From assembly GCA_900545075.1 (NCBI GenBank), contig UQXT01000028.1, positions 1 through 21,569 on the forward strand: a DNA stretch of 21,569 nucleotides, given 5' to 3'. Of the stretch, positions 1-6,446 are shown in pieces (positions within the stretch are counted from its first letter, which is position 1; every line of letters begins with the position of its first letter). Position numbers and translations under genes: made by a program. Source of the stretch: an uncultured Collinsella sp. GTDB taxonomy: Bacteria; Actinomycetota; Coriobacteriia; Coriobacteriales; Coriobacteriaceae. The notes beneath the pieces are model-generated. The model had not been told where the DNA came from. It saw nothing but the letters and a program-made list of their open reading frames with translations, and ran no database searches.

Positions 1-96
1 CACGATCGCCCCGGCCTCGACCTGCGCCAGCACCAGTCGCGACGACACCGTTCCCAGGTCAATCGCCGCCACCTTATATCGTTTGCAATCCGCCAT
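1..96 (-). CDS. ppx: Ppx/GppA-type phosphatase, N-terminal fragment (partial)
   Basis: Only the first 32 codons are in the window; the gene continues past the left edge. The protein begins MADCKRYKVAAIDLGTVSSR, followed by LVLAQVEAGAIV. The stretch AAIDLGTxSxRL is the first phosphate-binding motif of the exopolyphosphatase/guanosine pentaphosphatase family (ASKHA fold, usually DIGTNSxRL). The family hydrolyses polyphosphate or converts pppGpp to ppGpp in the cytoplasm. The ATG at 94–96 follows a GGAGGGGAG ribosome binding site. It starts 28 bp after the stop of the DivIC-like gene, so the two are probably co-transcribed; enolase–DivIC–Ppx is a recurrent gene order in Actinomycetota (established knowledge). 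The usual Asn after the GT is Val here. The substrate cannot be told from this fragment. Confidence 0.75.
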   Translation of the reverse strand, partial: MADCKRYKVAAIDLGTVSSRLVLAQVEAGAIV

Positions 97-124
97 TGCG
101 GACTCCCCTCCAGGCGCTACTCAC

Positions 125-886
125 CTATTTGCCGTTGGACACAACCGTCTGGCCCTCGACGCCGTTAAATCCAAACAGCATATCGAGCGTCTGGATGTAC
201 CACGGCGCGTCCTTGCCGACCTCTTCGATCTCTTTGGCGACTTCGCTGGCCTTCTTGGCGTTCGAGGACTTTTTGCTCGACGACGAGTCCGAATCGTCGT
301 CCAGGCCCAGCACGTTAATCTTGGTTTCGCCGGGCATCACCAGGCCCAGGTCCTCAGTCGCCGCGTCCTTAATACCCTCCTCCGAGAGCAGTTTGTCGAC
401 GCTTTTCTGCAGCTCGTCGTTATACTGCTGGCGAATCTCGACCTGCTTGGCCAAGATATCGCTCGAGCGTTTGGCAACGTAGAGGTCGCGCACGGGAAAG
501 TACAGGCTCACGAGCACCAGGACGACGACAATGCCAATAAACAGCCCGCGCTGGGGCCCATGCGTAAAGTCGTAGATTGCCTTGACCACCGCGTTGTCGT
601 TGGCGTAGTGCATGAAGTCCGAGCCCGAAAGACGGTTCGAGGGCCTAGTCGACTTTTCATGCGTTTGAGCCGAGGGACGCTGAGTATGCGCCGGGCGCGC
701 CGAACGTGGCGGGCGCTCCGTCGGCATATTCATTTGAGCACGGGGGTGTGAGGCACTTGCCGGACGCTGTACACGGCAATCGACGCCCGCGTAGTCGGAC
801 CCGCCGAGCTGCGCGGTAGGTGCGCGGCGAGGCGACGGCTCGCGCGAACCGGCGGAATAATACCTGTTGTCGTAAATCTGATCCAT
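125..886 (-). CDS. divIC: DivIC/FtsB-family septum formation protein
   Basis: A predicted 253-residue single-pass membrane protein of the divisome. Residues 1–90 are polar, rich in Arg/Pro/Ser and likely disordered in the cytoplasm. Residues about 114–130 (GLFIGIVVVLVLVSLYF) form one membrane segment. Residues 135–170 (VAKRSSDILAKQVEIRQQYN and on) look like the short extracellular coiled coil, followed by the family-typical LGLVMPGE (180–187), then an acidic-Ser-Lys linker and a C-terminal tail. FtsB/DivIC proteins pair with FtsL and connect to FtsQ/DivIB during septum synthesis. The chosen ATG (886) gives MDQIYDNRYY with a weak AAGG site. An in-frame start exists at 1012 but would lie inside the enolase terminator, so I prefer the shorter form. 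The long N-terminal extension is the only odd part. It is upstream of the ppx-like gene. Confidence 0.8.
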   Translation of the reverse strand: MDQIYDNRYYSAGSREPSPRRAPTAQLGGSDYAGVDCRVQRPASASHPRAQMNMPTERPPRSARPAHTQRPSAQTHEKSTRPSNRLSGSDFMHYANDNAVVKAIYDFTHGPQRGLFIGIVVVLVLVSLYFPVRDLYVAKRSSDILAKQVEIRQQYNDELQKSVDKLLSEEGIKDAATEDLGLVMPGETKINVLGLDDDSDSSSSKKSSNAKKASEVAKEIEEVGKDAPWYIQTLDMLFGFNGVEGQTVVSNGK

Positions 887-929
887 GTGCGCCTTGTGCG
901 GTTGAGGTTTGTTTGCGCTAAGTCCTTTA

Positions 930-938
930 GTTATAGCA
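930..938 (-). promoter_or_regulatory. Candidate extended −10 promoter for divIC–ppx
   Basis: On the minus strand this reads TGCTATAAC: a TATAAC −10 box with the TGn extension, 44 bp upstream of the chosen divIC start and just after the enolase terminator. I see no convincing −35 box. Its position between terminator and gene makes it the natural promoter of the divIC–ppx unit. Confidence 0.4.
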
Positions 939-977
939 CGAGCGCCCGCACCGCCTTCGCCAGCCTTTGCTCGACAT

Positions 978-1009
978 AAAAAAGGCGCTGAGCCGTATGG
1001 CCCAGCGCC
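978..1009 (-). terminator. Rho-independent terminator of eno
   Basis: Read on the minus strand, a GC-rich stem (GGCGCTG pairing with CAGCGCC, then one mismatch and GCC/GGC around a 4-nt loop) is followed directly by a run of six T. It lies 72 bp after the enolase stop. This classic intrinsic terminator separates eno from the divIC–ppx unit. Confidence 0.9.
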
Positions 1010-1081
1010 CAATGGTGCTCAACAGCGCCTGGCGGAAGCGAGACGAATCCGAGTCAGCCCCGCCCCGCGCACGCCGTTTGC

Positions 1082-2371
1082 CTAGCGAATGTTGTAGAAC
1101 GCAGACTTGCCGGCGTAGCGCGCGCTGCCCTCGAGCTCGTCCTCGATGCGGATGAGCTGGTTGTACTTGGCGATACGGTCGCTGCGGCACGGGGCGCCCG
1201 ACTTGATCTGGCCGGCGTTAACACCCACGACCAGGTCAGCGATGGTGGAGTCCTCGGTCTCGCCGGAACGGTGGCTCACGATGCAAGCGTAGCCGGCCTC
1301 CTTGGCAGTCTCGATAGCCTCGAGCGACTCAGTGAGCGTGCCGATCTGGTTGACCTTGACCAGAATCGCGTTGGCGGCGCCCAGCTCGATGCCCTTCTTG
1401 AGGCGCTCGGTGTTGGTGACGAACAGGTCGTCGCCCACCAGCTGCGCCTTGTTGCCAATGCGGCGGGTGAGCTCAACCCAGCCGTCCCAGTCCTCCTCTG
1501 CCATGCCGTCCTCGATGGAGATGATGGGATAGGTGTCGACAAGCTTCTCCCAGTAATCGACCATCTGAGCGCTCGTATACTCAACGCCCTCGCCCTTGAG
1601 CTCGTACATGCCGGTCTCGGCGTTGTAGAACTCGGTGGACGCCGGATCCATGGCGTACATAAAGTCGACGCCGGGCTTAAAGCCAGCCTTCTCGACGGCC
1701 TTGGTGATGTACTCGAACGGCTCGGCATTGGTCTTAAGGTTGGGGGCAAAGCCGCCCTCGTCGCCCACACCGCCGCCCAGGCCGGCCTCGTGCAGCACGC
1801 CCTTGAGGGTGTGGTAGACCTCGGCGCACCAACGCAGGCCCTCGGCAAAGCTCGGGGCGCCCACCGGCATGATCATGAACTCCTGGAAGTCGACGTTATT
1901 ATCGGCATGCACGCCGCCGTTGAGAATGTTCATCATAGGTGTGGGCAGCAGGTGGGCGTTGACGCCACCCAGGTACTGGTACAGCGACAGGCCCGCCGAC
2001 TCTGCCGCAGCGCGGGCAACGGCCAACGATACGCCCAGAATGGCGTTGGCGCCGAGCTTGGTTTTGTTGGGCGTGCCGTCGGCGGCAATCAGTGCAGCGT
2101 CAACGGCACGCTGATCGAAGGCATCGAGGCCCACGACGGCGTTGGCGCACTCGTTGTTGACATGCTCGACGGCCTGCGAAACGCCCTTGCCCAAGTAACG
2201 ACCCTTGTCGCCGTCGCGCAGCTCGCAAGCTTCGAAAGCGCCGGTCGAAGCGCCCGAAGGCACCATCGCGCGACCGAAGCTGCCGTCCTCGAGCACGACC
2301 TCGACCTCGACGGTGGGGTTGCCGCGGCTGTCGAGCACCTCACGACCGTAGACGTCCAAAATGTCACTCAT
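1082..2371 (-). CDS. eno: Enolase (phosphopyruvate hydratase)
   Basis: A 429-residue protein of normal family length that interconverts 2-phosphoglycerate and phosphoenolpyruvate in glycolysis (cytoplasmic, Mg-dependent, usually octameric in bacteria). All the family landmarks are present in order: SGASTGAFEA substrate loop, NGGVHADNN, GDEGGFAP (catalytic Glu), AMDPASTE, SIEDGMAEEDW and VGDDLFVTN (three metal ligands), LVKVNQIGT (catalytic Lys), and the signature SHRSGETEDSTIADLVVG. The ATG at 2369–2371 is preceded by a GAGGGAG ribosome binding site. It is monocistronic by the look of the sequence: a strong terminator follows, and a long spacer with a divergent ATPase gene lies upstream. Nothing unusual in the protein. 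Confidence 0.98.
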   Translation of the reverse strand: MSDILDVYGREVLDSRGNPTVEVEVVLEDGSFGRAMVPSGASTGAFEACELRDGDKGRYLGKGVSQAVEHVNNECANAVVGLDAFDQRAVDAALIAADGTPNKTKLGANAILGVSLAVARAAAESAGLSLYQYLGGVNAHLLPTPMMNILNGGVHADNNVDFQEFMIMPVGAPSFAEGLRWCAEVYHTLKGVLHEAGLGGGVGDEGGFAPNLKTNAEPFEYITKAVEKAGFKPGVDFMYAMDPASTEFYNAETGMYELKGEGVEYTSAQMVDYWEKLVDTYPIISIEDGMAEEDWDGWVELTRRIGNKAQLVGDDLFVTNTERLKKGIELGAANAILVKVNQIGTLTESLEAIETAKEAGYACIVSHRSGETEDSTIADLVVGVNAGQIKSGAPCRSDRIAKYNQLIRIEDELEGSARYAGKSAFYNIR

Positions 2372-2444
2372 GTTGTCTCCCTCTCACTTGGAAACGTAGT
2401 TGATGCAAGCGACTGGCCGACTGTGCACCATCGGTGCGCCTCCG

Positions 2445-2489
2445 TAAGTTAGCCATGTCGCACTTTTTGCATTATGCCCTAAGTTAGCC
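2445..2489. repeat. Pair of 10-bp direct repeats upstream of eno
   Basis: TAAGTTAGCC occurs at 2445–2454 and again at 2480–2489, 35 bp apart. Both lie 75–120 bp upstream of the enolase start, in its likely promoter region. They could be regulator binding sites; with two short copies, chance cannot be excluded. Confidence 0.4.
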
Positions 2490-2649
2490 TAGGGATACAT
2501 ATGAATTGGAGAAATCATTCTTTGGAGCGCTTGTTTTTGCACCGAACATTCATCTCTGGAGGTCGCCCCCCATTAAATTCTTCTATCGGCATACCGTCTT
2601 TACCTGGCTTGCGAATGAAAGAGCCAATAATGTGCTTTTACGTCGTGCA

Positions 2650-2734
2650 AAGTTCTGGATATCGTGCAATTCTAAGGGTCTGAAGTTCTGGATATCGTGC
2701 ATAATCAGGTTATAAAAGTTCTGGATATCGTGCA
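2650..2734 (+). repeat. Three perfect 19-bp repeats with 33-bp period (operator-like array)
   Basis: AAGTTCTGGATATCGTGCA is found without a mismatch at 2650–2668, 2683–2701 and 2716–2734. The starts are exactly 33 bp apart, close to three turns of the helix, with 14-bp unrelated spacers. Each unit contains the palindrome GATATC. The third unit ends two bases before the GAGGT ribosome binding site of the ATPase gene, and its end forms the palindrome TCGTGCACGA. The even phasing and position point to an array for a DNA-binding protein controlling the ATPase. It has too few units and too short spacers for a CRISPR. Confidence 0.9.
2711..2716 (+). promoter_or_regulatory. Candidate −10 box for the AAA ATPase gene
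   Basis: TATAAA lies in the spacer between repeat units 2 and 3, 28 bp before the ATPase start codon. Unit 2 would then cover the −35 region and unit 3 the transcription start. No good −35 hexamer is visible, so this is tentative. Confidence 0.3.
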
Positions 2735-2744
2735 CGAGGTAGCC

Positions 2745-4112
2745 ATGCTTAAACGAAAAGCCTATGACAAACTACTAAAATGGAAGCATGAAAGCGCTGG
2801 TAAAACAGCACTTCTTATTGAAGGAGCCCGCCGCGTCGGCAAGAGCACGCTTGCCCGCACGTTTGGAGAAACCGAATACAAGTCCTGCCTTGTCATTGAT
2901 TTCTTTCAAGCACCTGCCGAAGTTAAGCAATATTTTGAGGACTATCGCACTGACTTCGACTCGCTCTTCCTCTATCTCTCGGTTTTCTATAACGTCAAAC
3001 TCTATGAACACGAGACGCTTATCGTCTTCGACGAGGTCCAGATGTACCCGCAAGCACGCGGACTCATCAAGTATCTCGTTGCAGACGGACGTTACGACTA
3101 CATCGAAACTGGATCCCTGCTCAGCATCAAGCAGAACATTAAAGATATTGTCATCCCATCCGAGGAAGAGTCTCTGGAACTTGAGCCCCTCGACTTTGAG
3201 GAGTTTCTTTGGGGCATGGACGAAAAGGGGCTGGCCGATCTCATTCGCATGAGTTTTAACAAGATGAAGCCGCTCCCCGATGCCCTACATCGCAGAGCGC
3301 TCTCCCTTATGCGCGAATACATGCTCGTAGGCGGCATGCCTGAGCCGGTATCCGTCTATGTTGAACAGCGCGCTTTTGCGCCCGTCGACGCTTCGAAGCG
3401 CCGAATCGTCCAGCTCTATCGCAACGATATCTCTCGTTTTGCAACCGGTTACGAATTCAAAGTCGTCTCCGTACTCGATGGCATCCCGGGTCAGCTCTCT
3501 AGGCACGAAAAACGATTCAAGCTTTCCTCACTTGATAAAAACGCACGCATGCGCACCTACGAAGAAGCCTTCTTTTGGCTGGCAGACGCGCGAATTGCCA
3601 ATATCTGCTATGCCGCAAGCGAACCGAGCGTGGGCCTTTCACTCAGCATGGAGCAAACGGCCCTCAAGTGCTACATGGCAGACACCGGCCTGCTTGTAAC
3701 GCTTGCCTTCTCTGACAACAACGATACCGATGAAGACGTTTACAGAGCCGTGCTTCGCGGCGACATCGGATTGAACGAAGGAATGCTTACCGAAAACTAC
3801 GTTGCCCAATCTCTAAAGGCCAATGGGCACAGGCTCTTCTTTTATTCCCAAAGCGGAAAGAAGGAGGGGGAGGAGCGCATGGAAATCGACTTCCTCGTTA
3901 CCCGACCCTATGTCAATGCCGCCGGAAAGCCGCGCATCAGCCCCATCGAAGTTAAGTCGCCACGCAGATACGGAACCATCTCCCTCGACCGATTCCGCGC
4001 GCGCTTTAACAAGAAGATTGGGATGGCTTACGTGTTGCACCCTAAACAACTCGAGTGGGATGCCGAAGCGCAGCTGGCACATCTTCCGTTGTATATGGCT
4101 TTTTGCTTGTAG
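2745..4112 (+). CDS. AAA-family ATPase with DUF4143 C-terminal domain
   Basis: 455 residues. The N-terminal P-loop ATPase domain has Walker A GARRVGKST (27–35), Walker B LIVFDEVQ (92–99) and ETGS (121–124) typical of AAA_14 proteins. The middle carries the family phrases LEPLDFEEFLWG (146–157) and LVGGMPEPV (194–202). The C-terminal DUF4143 part has ENYVAQ (350–355) and a PD-(D/E)XK-like core, with Asp382 in EIDFL and Glu402/Lys404 in IEVKS. Such proteins are common in gut bacteria and archaea; their cellular role is not established. The ATG at 2745 is chosen because GAGGT precedes it; an earlier in-frame start at 2697 lies inside a repeat unit. Codon use and base composition are AT-richer than the flanking genes, suggesting acquisition by transfer. 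It converges on mazG, 39 bp away, with no clear terminator between. Confidence 0.9.
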   Translation: MLKRKAYDKLLKWKHESAGKTALLIEGARRVGKSTLARTFGETEYKSCLVIDFFQAPAEVKQYFEDYRTDFDSLFLYLSVFYNVKLYEHETLIVFDEVQMYPQARGLIKYLVADGRYDYIETGSLLSIKQNIKDIVIPSEEESLELEPLDFEEFLWGMDEKGLADLIRMSFNKMKPLPDALHRRALSLMREYMLVGGMPEPVSVYVEQRAFAPVDASKRRIVQLYRNDISRFATGYEFKVVSVLDGIPGQLSRHEKRFKLSSLDKNARMRTYEEAFFWLADARIANICYAASEPSVGLSLSMEQTALKCYMADTGLLVTLAFSDNNDTDEDVYRAVLRGDIGLNEGMLTENYVAQSLKANGHRLFFYSQSGKKEGEERMEIDFLVTRPYVNAAGKPRISPIEVKSPRRYGTISLDRFRARFNKKIGMAYVLHPKQLEWDAEAQLAHLPLYMAFCL

Positions 4113-4151
4113 AGACCTCTCTACGAATGGATGCCGTGAGAGACGCAGGCC

Positions 4152-5012
4152 TCACTCGCTTGCTTTTGCTTGGTCCCACAGGTCGTTGAGTTGAGCGGTT
4201 GAGCAGGCGGCGAGGTCATCGCCCGCCTCGTGCACGGCGGCCTCCATCGCAGCCCAGCGACGGCGGAACTTGGCCGTGCTGGCACGCAGGGCGCTCTCGG
4301 CGTCGATTCCTTCTTTGCGCGCAACGTTGACTAGGGCAAAGAGCAGGTCGCCAAACTCCATTTCGCGCTCGGGCGTTCCGGGAGCCTCGGCCTCAAACTC
4401 GGCACGCTCCTCGGCGACCTCGTCCCACACATCCTGGACCGTCTCCCATTCAAAGCCCACGGCAGCCGCCTTGCGCGACACCTTCTGAGCCTGCATCAGC
4501 GCCGGCAGATGCGTGGGCACGCCGTCGAGTAGGCCCTCGGGCGCAGCCTCGCCCGCTACCACGGCCTTGTCCTTGGCGGCCTTCTCGGCAAGCTTAACCT
4601 CATCCCAAATCTTGAGCACCTCGTCGGAGCTATCGGCATCAACATCACCAAACACGTGCGGATGACGGCGGATGAGCTTGGCATCGATATCGCGCGCCAC
4701 GTCGGCCAGCGTAAACTCACCGGCGTCCGCTGCGATCTGCGTATGCAGCACTACCTGCATGAGCACGTCGCCGAGCTCCTCGCGCAGATGTGCCACGTCG
4801 TCCACCTCGATGCAATCGAGCGCCTCGTAGGCTTCCTCGATCATGTTCTTGCCAATGCTGCGGTGCGTCTGCTCGCGGTCCCATGGGCAGCCGTCGGGCT
4901 GACGAAGGCGCCAGATGGTCTGCACCAGATGCTGCAGCTCGGCTGACGCGTCGACCAGCGTGGACAGGTCGCGCGAACCCTCGGCATTTTGCTGAGCCAT
5001 ACGCTGCGCCAT
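4152..5012 (-). CDS. mazG: Nucleoside triphosphate pyrophosphohydrolase MazG
   Basis: 286 residues with two tandem MazG domains, as in the E. coli protein. The first has RQPDGCPWDREQTH (38–50), then EExxE (Glu59, Glu60, Glu63) and ELGD with Glu79/Asp82, the Mg-binding set. The second has EVAEERAE (198–205) and EFGD (219–222). MazG hydrolyses (d)NTPs to the monophosphate and pyrophosphate, cleaning the nucleotide pool or lowering ppGpp in E. coli (established knowledge). The ATG at 5012 is chosen because GGAGGAGG lies 7 bases before it; the open frame extends upstream but without a site. The start follows the stop of the phosphodiesterase gene by 2 bp, with the ribosome binding site inside that gene's last codons, so translation is probably coupled. 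Third gene of the minus-strand unit. Confidence 0.93.
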   Translation of the reverse strand: MAQRMAQQNAEGSRDLSTLVDASAELQHLVQTIWRLRQPDGCPWDREQTHRSIGKNMIEEAYEALDCIEVDDVAHLREELGDVLMQVVLHTQIAADAGEFTLADVARDIDAKLIRRHPHVFGDVDADSSDEVLKIWDEVKLAEKAAKDKAVVAGEAAPEGLLDGVPTHLPALMQAQKVSRKAAAVGFEWETVQDVWDEVAEERAEFEAEAPGTPEREMEFGDLLFALVNVARKEGIDAESALRASTAKFRRRWAAMEAAVHEAGDDLAACSTAQLNDLWDQAKASE

Positions 5013-5014
5013 GG

Positions 5015-5563
5015 TTATTCCTCCTCCAGGATCACATGGCGGAACGCGCCGCCCTCGTAGATGCCGTAGCTGTGCGTACCGTCCTTGGGAATGCTCACGC
5101 TGCCGGGGTTGAAGAGCCACAGGCCCGGGTGCGCGGCGCTTTCCTCGTTAACCTTGATGTGCGTGTGGCCGTAGACGAGCGCGGAGCCCTCGGGAAGCGC
5201 AGGCGCGTGGTCGACGCTGTTGTGCATGCCAGCGCCAAAGACGTGGCCGTGCGTCAGGAACAGCTCGCGGCCGGTCTCGTCAAACAGCGTGGCGTAGTCG
5301 GCCATGACGGGAAAGTCGAGCACCATCTGGTCGACCTCGGCGTCGCAGTTGCCACGCACCGCGATGATGCGGTCGGCCAGGGCGTTGAGCAGCGGAATCA
5401 CGCGCTTGGGAGCATAGTCGCGCGGCAGGTCGTTGCGCGGACCGTGATAGAGCAGGTCGCCCAGCAGGACGATGCGGTCGGGCTGCTCGGACTCGATGGC
5501 GGCGCAGAGGCGCTCGGCCCAGTATGCCGAGCCGTGGATGTCGGAAGCGATGAGGTATTTCAT
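5015..5563 (-). CDS. yfcE: YfcE-type metallophosphoesterase
   Basis: 182 residues, matching the small YfcE/MJ0936 phosphodiesterase family. Metal-binding motifs are all present: SDIHG (Asp8, His10), GDLLYHGP (Asp36), GNCD (Asn72), THGH (His105, His107) and YGHTH (His133, His135), followed by the family phrase LFNPGSVSIPKDG. These enzymes cleave phosphodiesters in vitro with Mn; the physiological substrate is generally unknown. The ATG at 5563 is preceded by AAAGGA; the open frame continues 22 codons further upstream, overlapping the previous gene, with no site. It sits between the LarC-like gene (58 bp upstream) and mazG (2 bp downstream), most likely on one transcript. Confidence 0.92.
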   Translation of the reverse strand: MKYLIASDIHGSAYWAERLCAAIESEQPDRIVLLGDLLYHGPRNDLPRDYAPKRVIPLLNALADRIIAVRGNCDAEVDQMVLDFPVMADYATLFDETGRELFLTHGHVFGAGMHNSVDHAPALPEGSALVYGHTHIKVNEESAAHPGLWLFNPGSVSIPKDGTHSYGIYEGGAFRHVILEEE

Positions 5564-5621
5564 GGGGAGGTCCTTTCGGAGTGGGGTTGATGGAGCTGGG
5601 CGTGGCGTGCCACCGGCCGCG

Positions 5622-6107
5622 TTACTCAAATCGCAGTGCCACGGCTTGTGCCGCCTGCATCACGCGCTGGAGCGGCACGTTATGCTCGCGAGCGAGGCGG
5701 GAGCAGTCTTCGTACTCGGGCGCCGCACGCTCACTGCCGTCGGGCAGGGTGGCCACCTTGACGGACACCTCGCCCCATGGCGTCGTTACGCGCTCAAAGC
5801 GGCGTGGCAGGCAAACGCGCTCCATGACCTGGCGACGAATGCCGTTGGTCGTGGTTTCCAAAAAGATAATCGTCTGCAGGCGCTCGATATCCTCGTGGGT
5901 GCAGATTACCTGCAGCTGCCAGCCGGGACGGCCCTTCTTGCAATAGAGGGGTAGCCAATGCACCTCGCGCGCACCGGCCTCGCGCAGGCGGTCGGCGGCG
6001 TAGGCGAGCACCTCGGGCGACGCGTCGTCGATATCGCATTCCAGTTTGACGATGGTCTCGGGCGCATCGGTCTCGCGGGACAGCGGAGATTTGCTATCGC
6101 ATGGCAT
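5622..6107 (-). CDS. larC2: LarC C-terminal-domain protein (LarC2-like)
   Basis: 161 residues that correspond to only the C-terminal part of LarC, the nickel insertase that completes the nickel-pincer cofactor of lactate racemase. Recognisable phrases are KLECDIDDASPEVLAY (21–36), LPLYCKKGRPG (52–62), FLETTTNGIRR (82–92), VTTPWGEVSVKVATLP (107–122) and PEYEDCSRLAREHNVPL (130–146). In Lactobacillus plantarum LarC is made by frameshifting between larC1 and larC2; other bacteria carry it as one polypeptide (established knowledge). No LarC1-like sequence is seen upstream or anywhere in the window. The ATG at 6107 follows AAGGAG. It is the first gene of the larC2–yfcE–mazG unit. It may work with a LarC1 encoded elsewhere or have another metal-related role. 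Confidence 0.8.
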   Translation of the reverse strand: MPCDSKSPLSRETDAPETIVKLECDIDDASPEVLAYAADRLREAGAREVHWLPLYCKKGRPGWQLQVICTHEDIERLQTIIFLETTTNGIRRQVMERVCLPRRFERVTTPWGEVSVKVATLPDGSERAAPEYEDCSRLAREHNVPLQRVMQAAQAVALRFE

Positions 6108-6241
6108 ACGGTCCGACTCCTTTCCGCACGGGCTCGTTTTGTTCACCCAAACGCTAACACATCGCGGGCGGCGTGGATGTGGCGGAGCGCGATGAGCGCG
6201 ATTTTCCCTGTCCGCAAGAAACCGACACTCCACCGCCTCAG

Positions 6242-6297
6242 CCAAACATGTACGTCAGCCTCCAAACATGTCATTTTTTGCAGCTTTTGGAGGCTGA
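6242..6297. repeat. 12-bp inverted repeat combined with 10-bp direct repeats
   Basis: TCAGCCTCCAAA (6255–6266) is perfectly complementary to TTTGGAGGCTGA (6286–6297) across a 19-base interval that includes six T. In addition CCAAACATGT occurs at 6242–6251 and 6262–6271, 20 bp apart, each with the palindrome ACATGT. It lies 135–190 bp upstream of the LarC-like start. It could be an operator pair, an RNA hairpin or a dispersed repeat. Confidence 0.7.
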
Positions 6298-6408
6298 TGC
6301 ACATGATTCGGAGCGAGGCCGATGTCGCGAGCTCGCCCTTATGCGCTACCCGTCCTTTCCAGTCGATTTCGGTCCCCGGCGCGCTCGTCGCATCGAGGGC
6401 CGCGCCGC

Positions 6409-6414
6409 TACAAT
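6409..6414 (+). promoter_or_regulatory. Candidate −10 box for hisK
   Basis: TACAAT lies 32 bp before the hisK start codon, which would give a short 5' leader carrying the AAAGGAG ribosome binding site. No good −35 box is seen 16–18 bp upstream. Confidence 0.35.
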
Positions 6415-6446
6415 GGAGCGGATTCGCTTGACGCAAAGGAGCCTCC

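Larger units (their letters stand above)
2372..2744. other. Divergent spacer between eno and the AAA ATPase gene
   Basis: A 373-bp non-coding stretch holding the upstream regions of two divergent genes. From about 2460 rightward the base composition is visibly richer in A and T than in the eno side. It contains a 10-bp direct repeat on the eno side and a triple 19-bp repeat directly before the ATPase (listed separately). Between about 2500 and 2645 I see no convincing gene: two short open frames exist but neither has a ribosome binding site or a recognisable protein. Confidence 0.7.
6108..6446. other. Divergent spacer between larC2-like gene and hisK
   Basis: A 339-bp spacer serving two divergent genes. 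It holds the AAGGAG site of the LarC-like gene at its left end, an inverted/direct repeat element at 6242–6297, and a TACAAT −10 candidate plus the AAAGGAG site of hisK at its right end. No further coding sequence is convincing; open frames crossing it are GC-driven and lack initiation signals. Confidence 0.6.

Noticed and set aside
1271..2452. 393-codon plus-strand frame opposite enolase
   Set aside because: Antisense shadow of a highly conserved gene; no start signals.
2506..2715. Small plus-strand frame whose translation contains KFWISC twice
   Set aside because: The peptide repeat merely reflects the 33-bp DNA repeat (a multiple of three). The frame begins with TTG without a ribosome binding site, and the third DNA unit lies beyond its stop.
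2650..2734. CRISPR array
   Set aside because: Only three units of 19 bp with 14-bp spacers and no cas genes; the phasing and position fit an operator array better.
4110..4123. TAGAGACCTCTCTA as terminator of the ATPase gene
   Set aside because: The arms are AT-rich with only two bases between them, leaving a poor RNA hairpin, and no T run follows.
4152..5120. Longer MazG start at 5120
   Set aside because: The extra N-terminus (Arg/Gly-rich) is antisense-like sequence inside the phosphodiesterase gene, and the ATG at 5012 has a near-perfect ribosome binding site.
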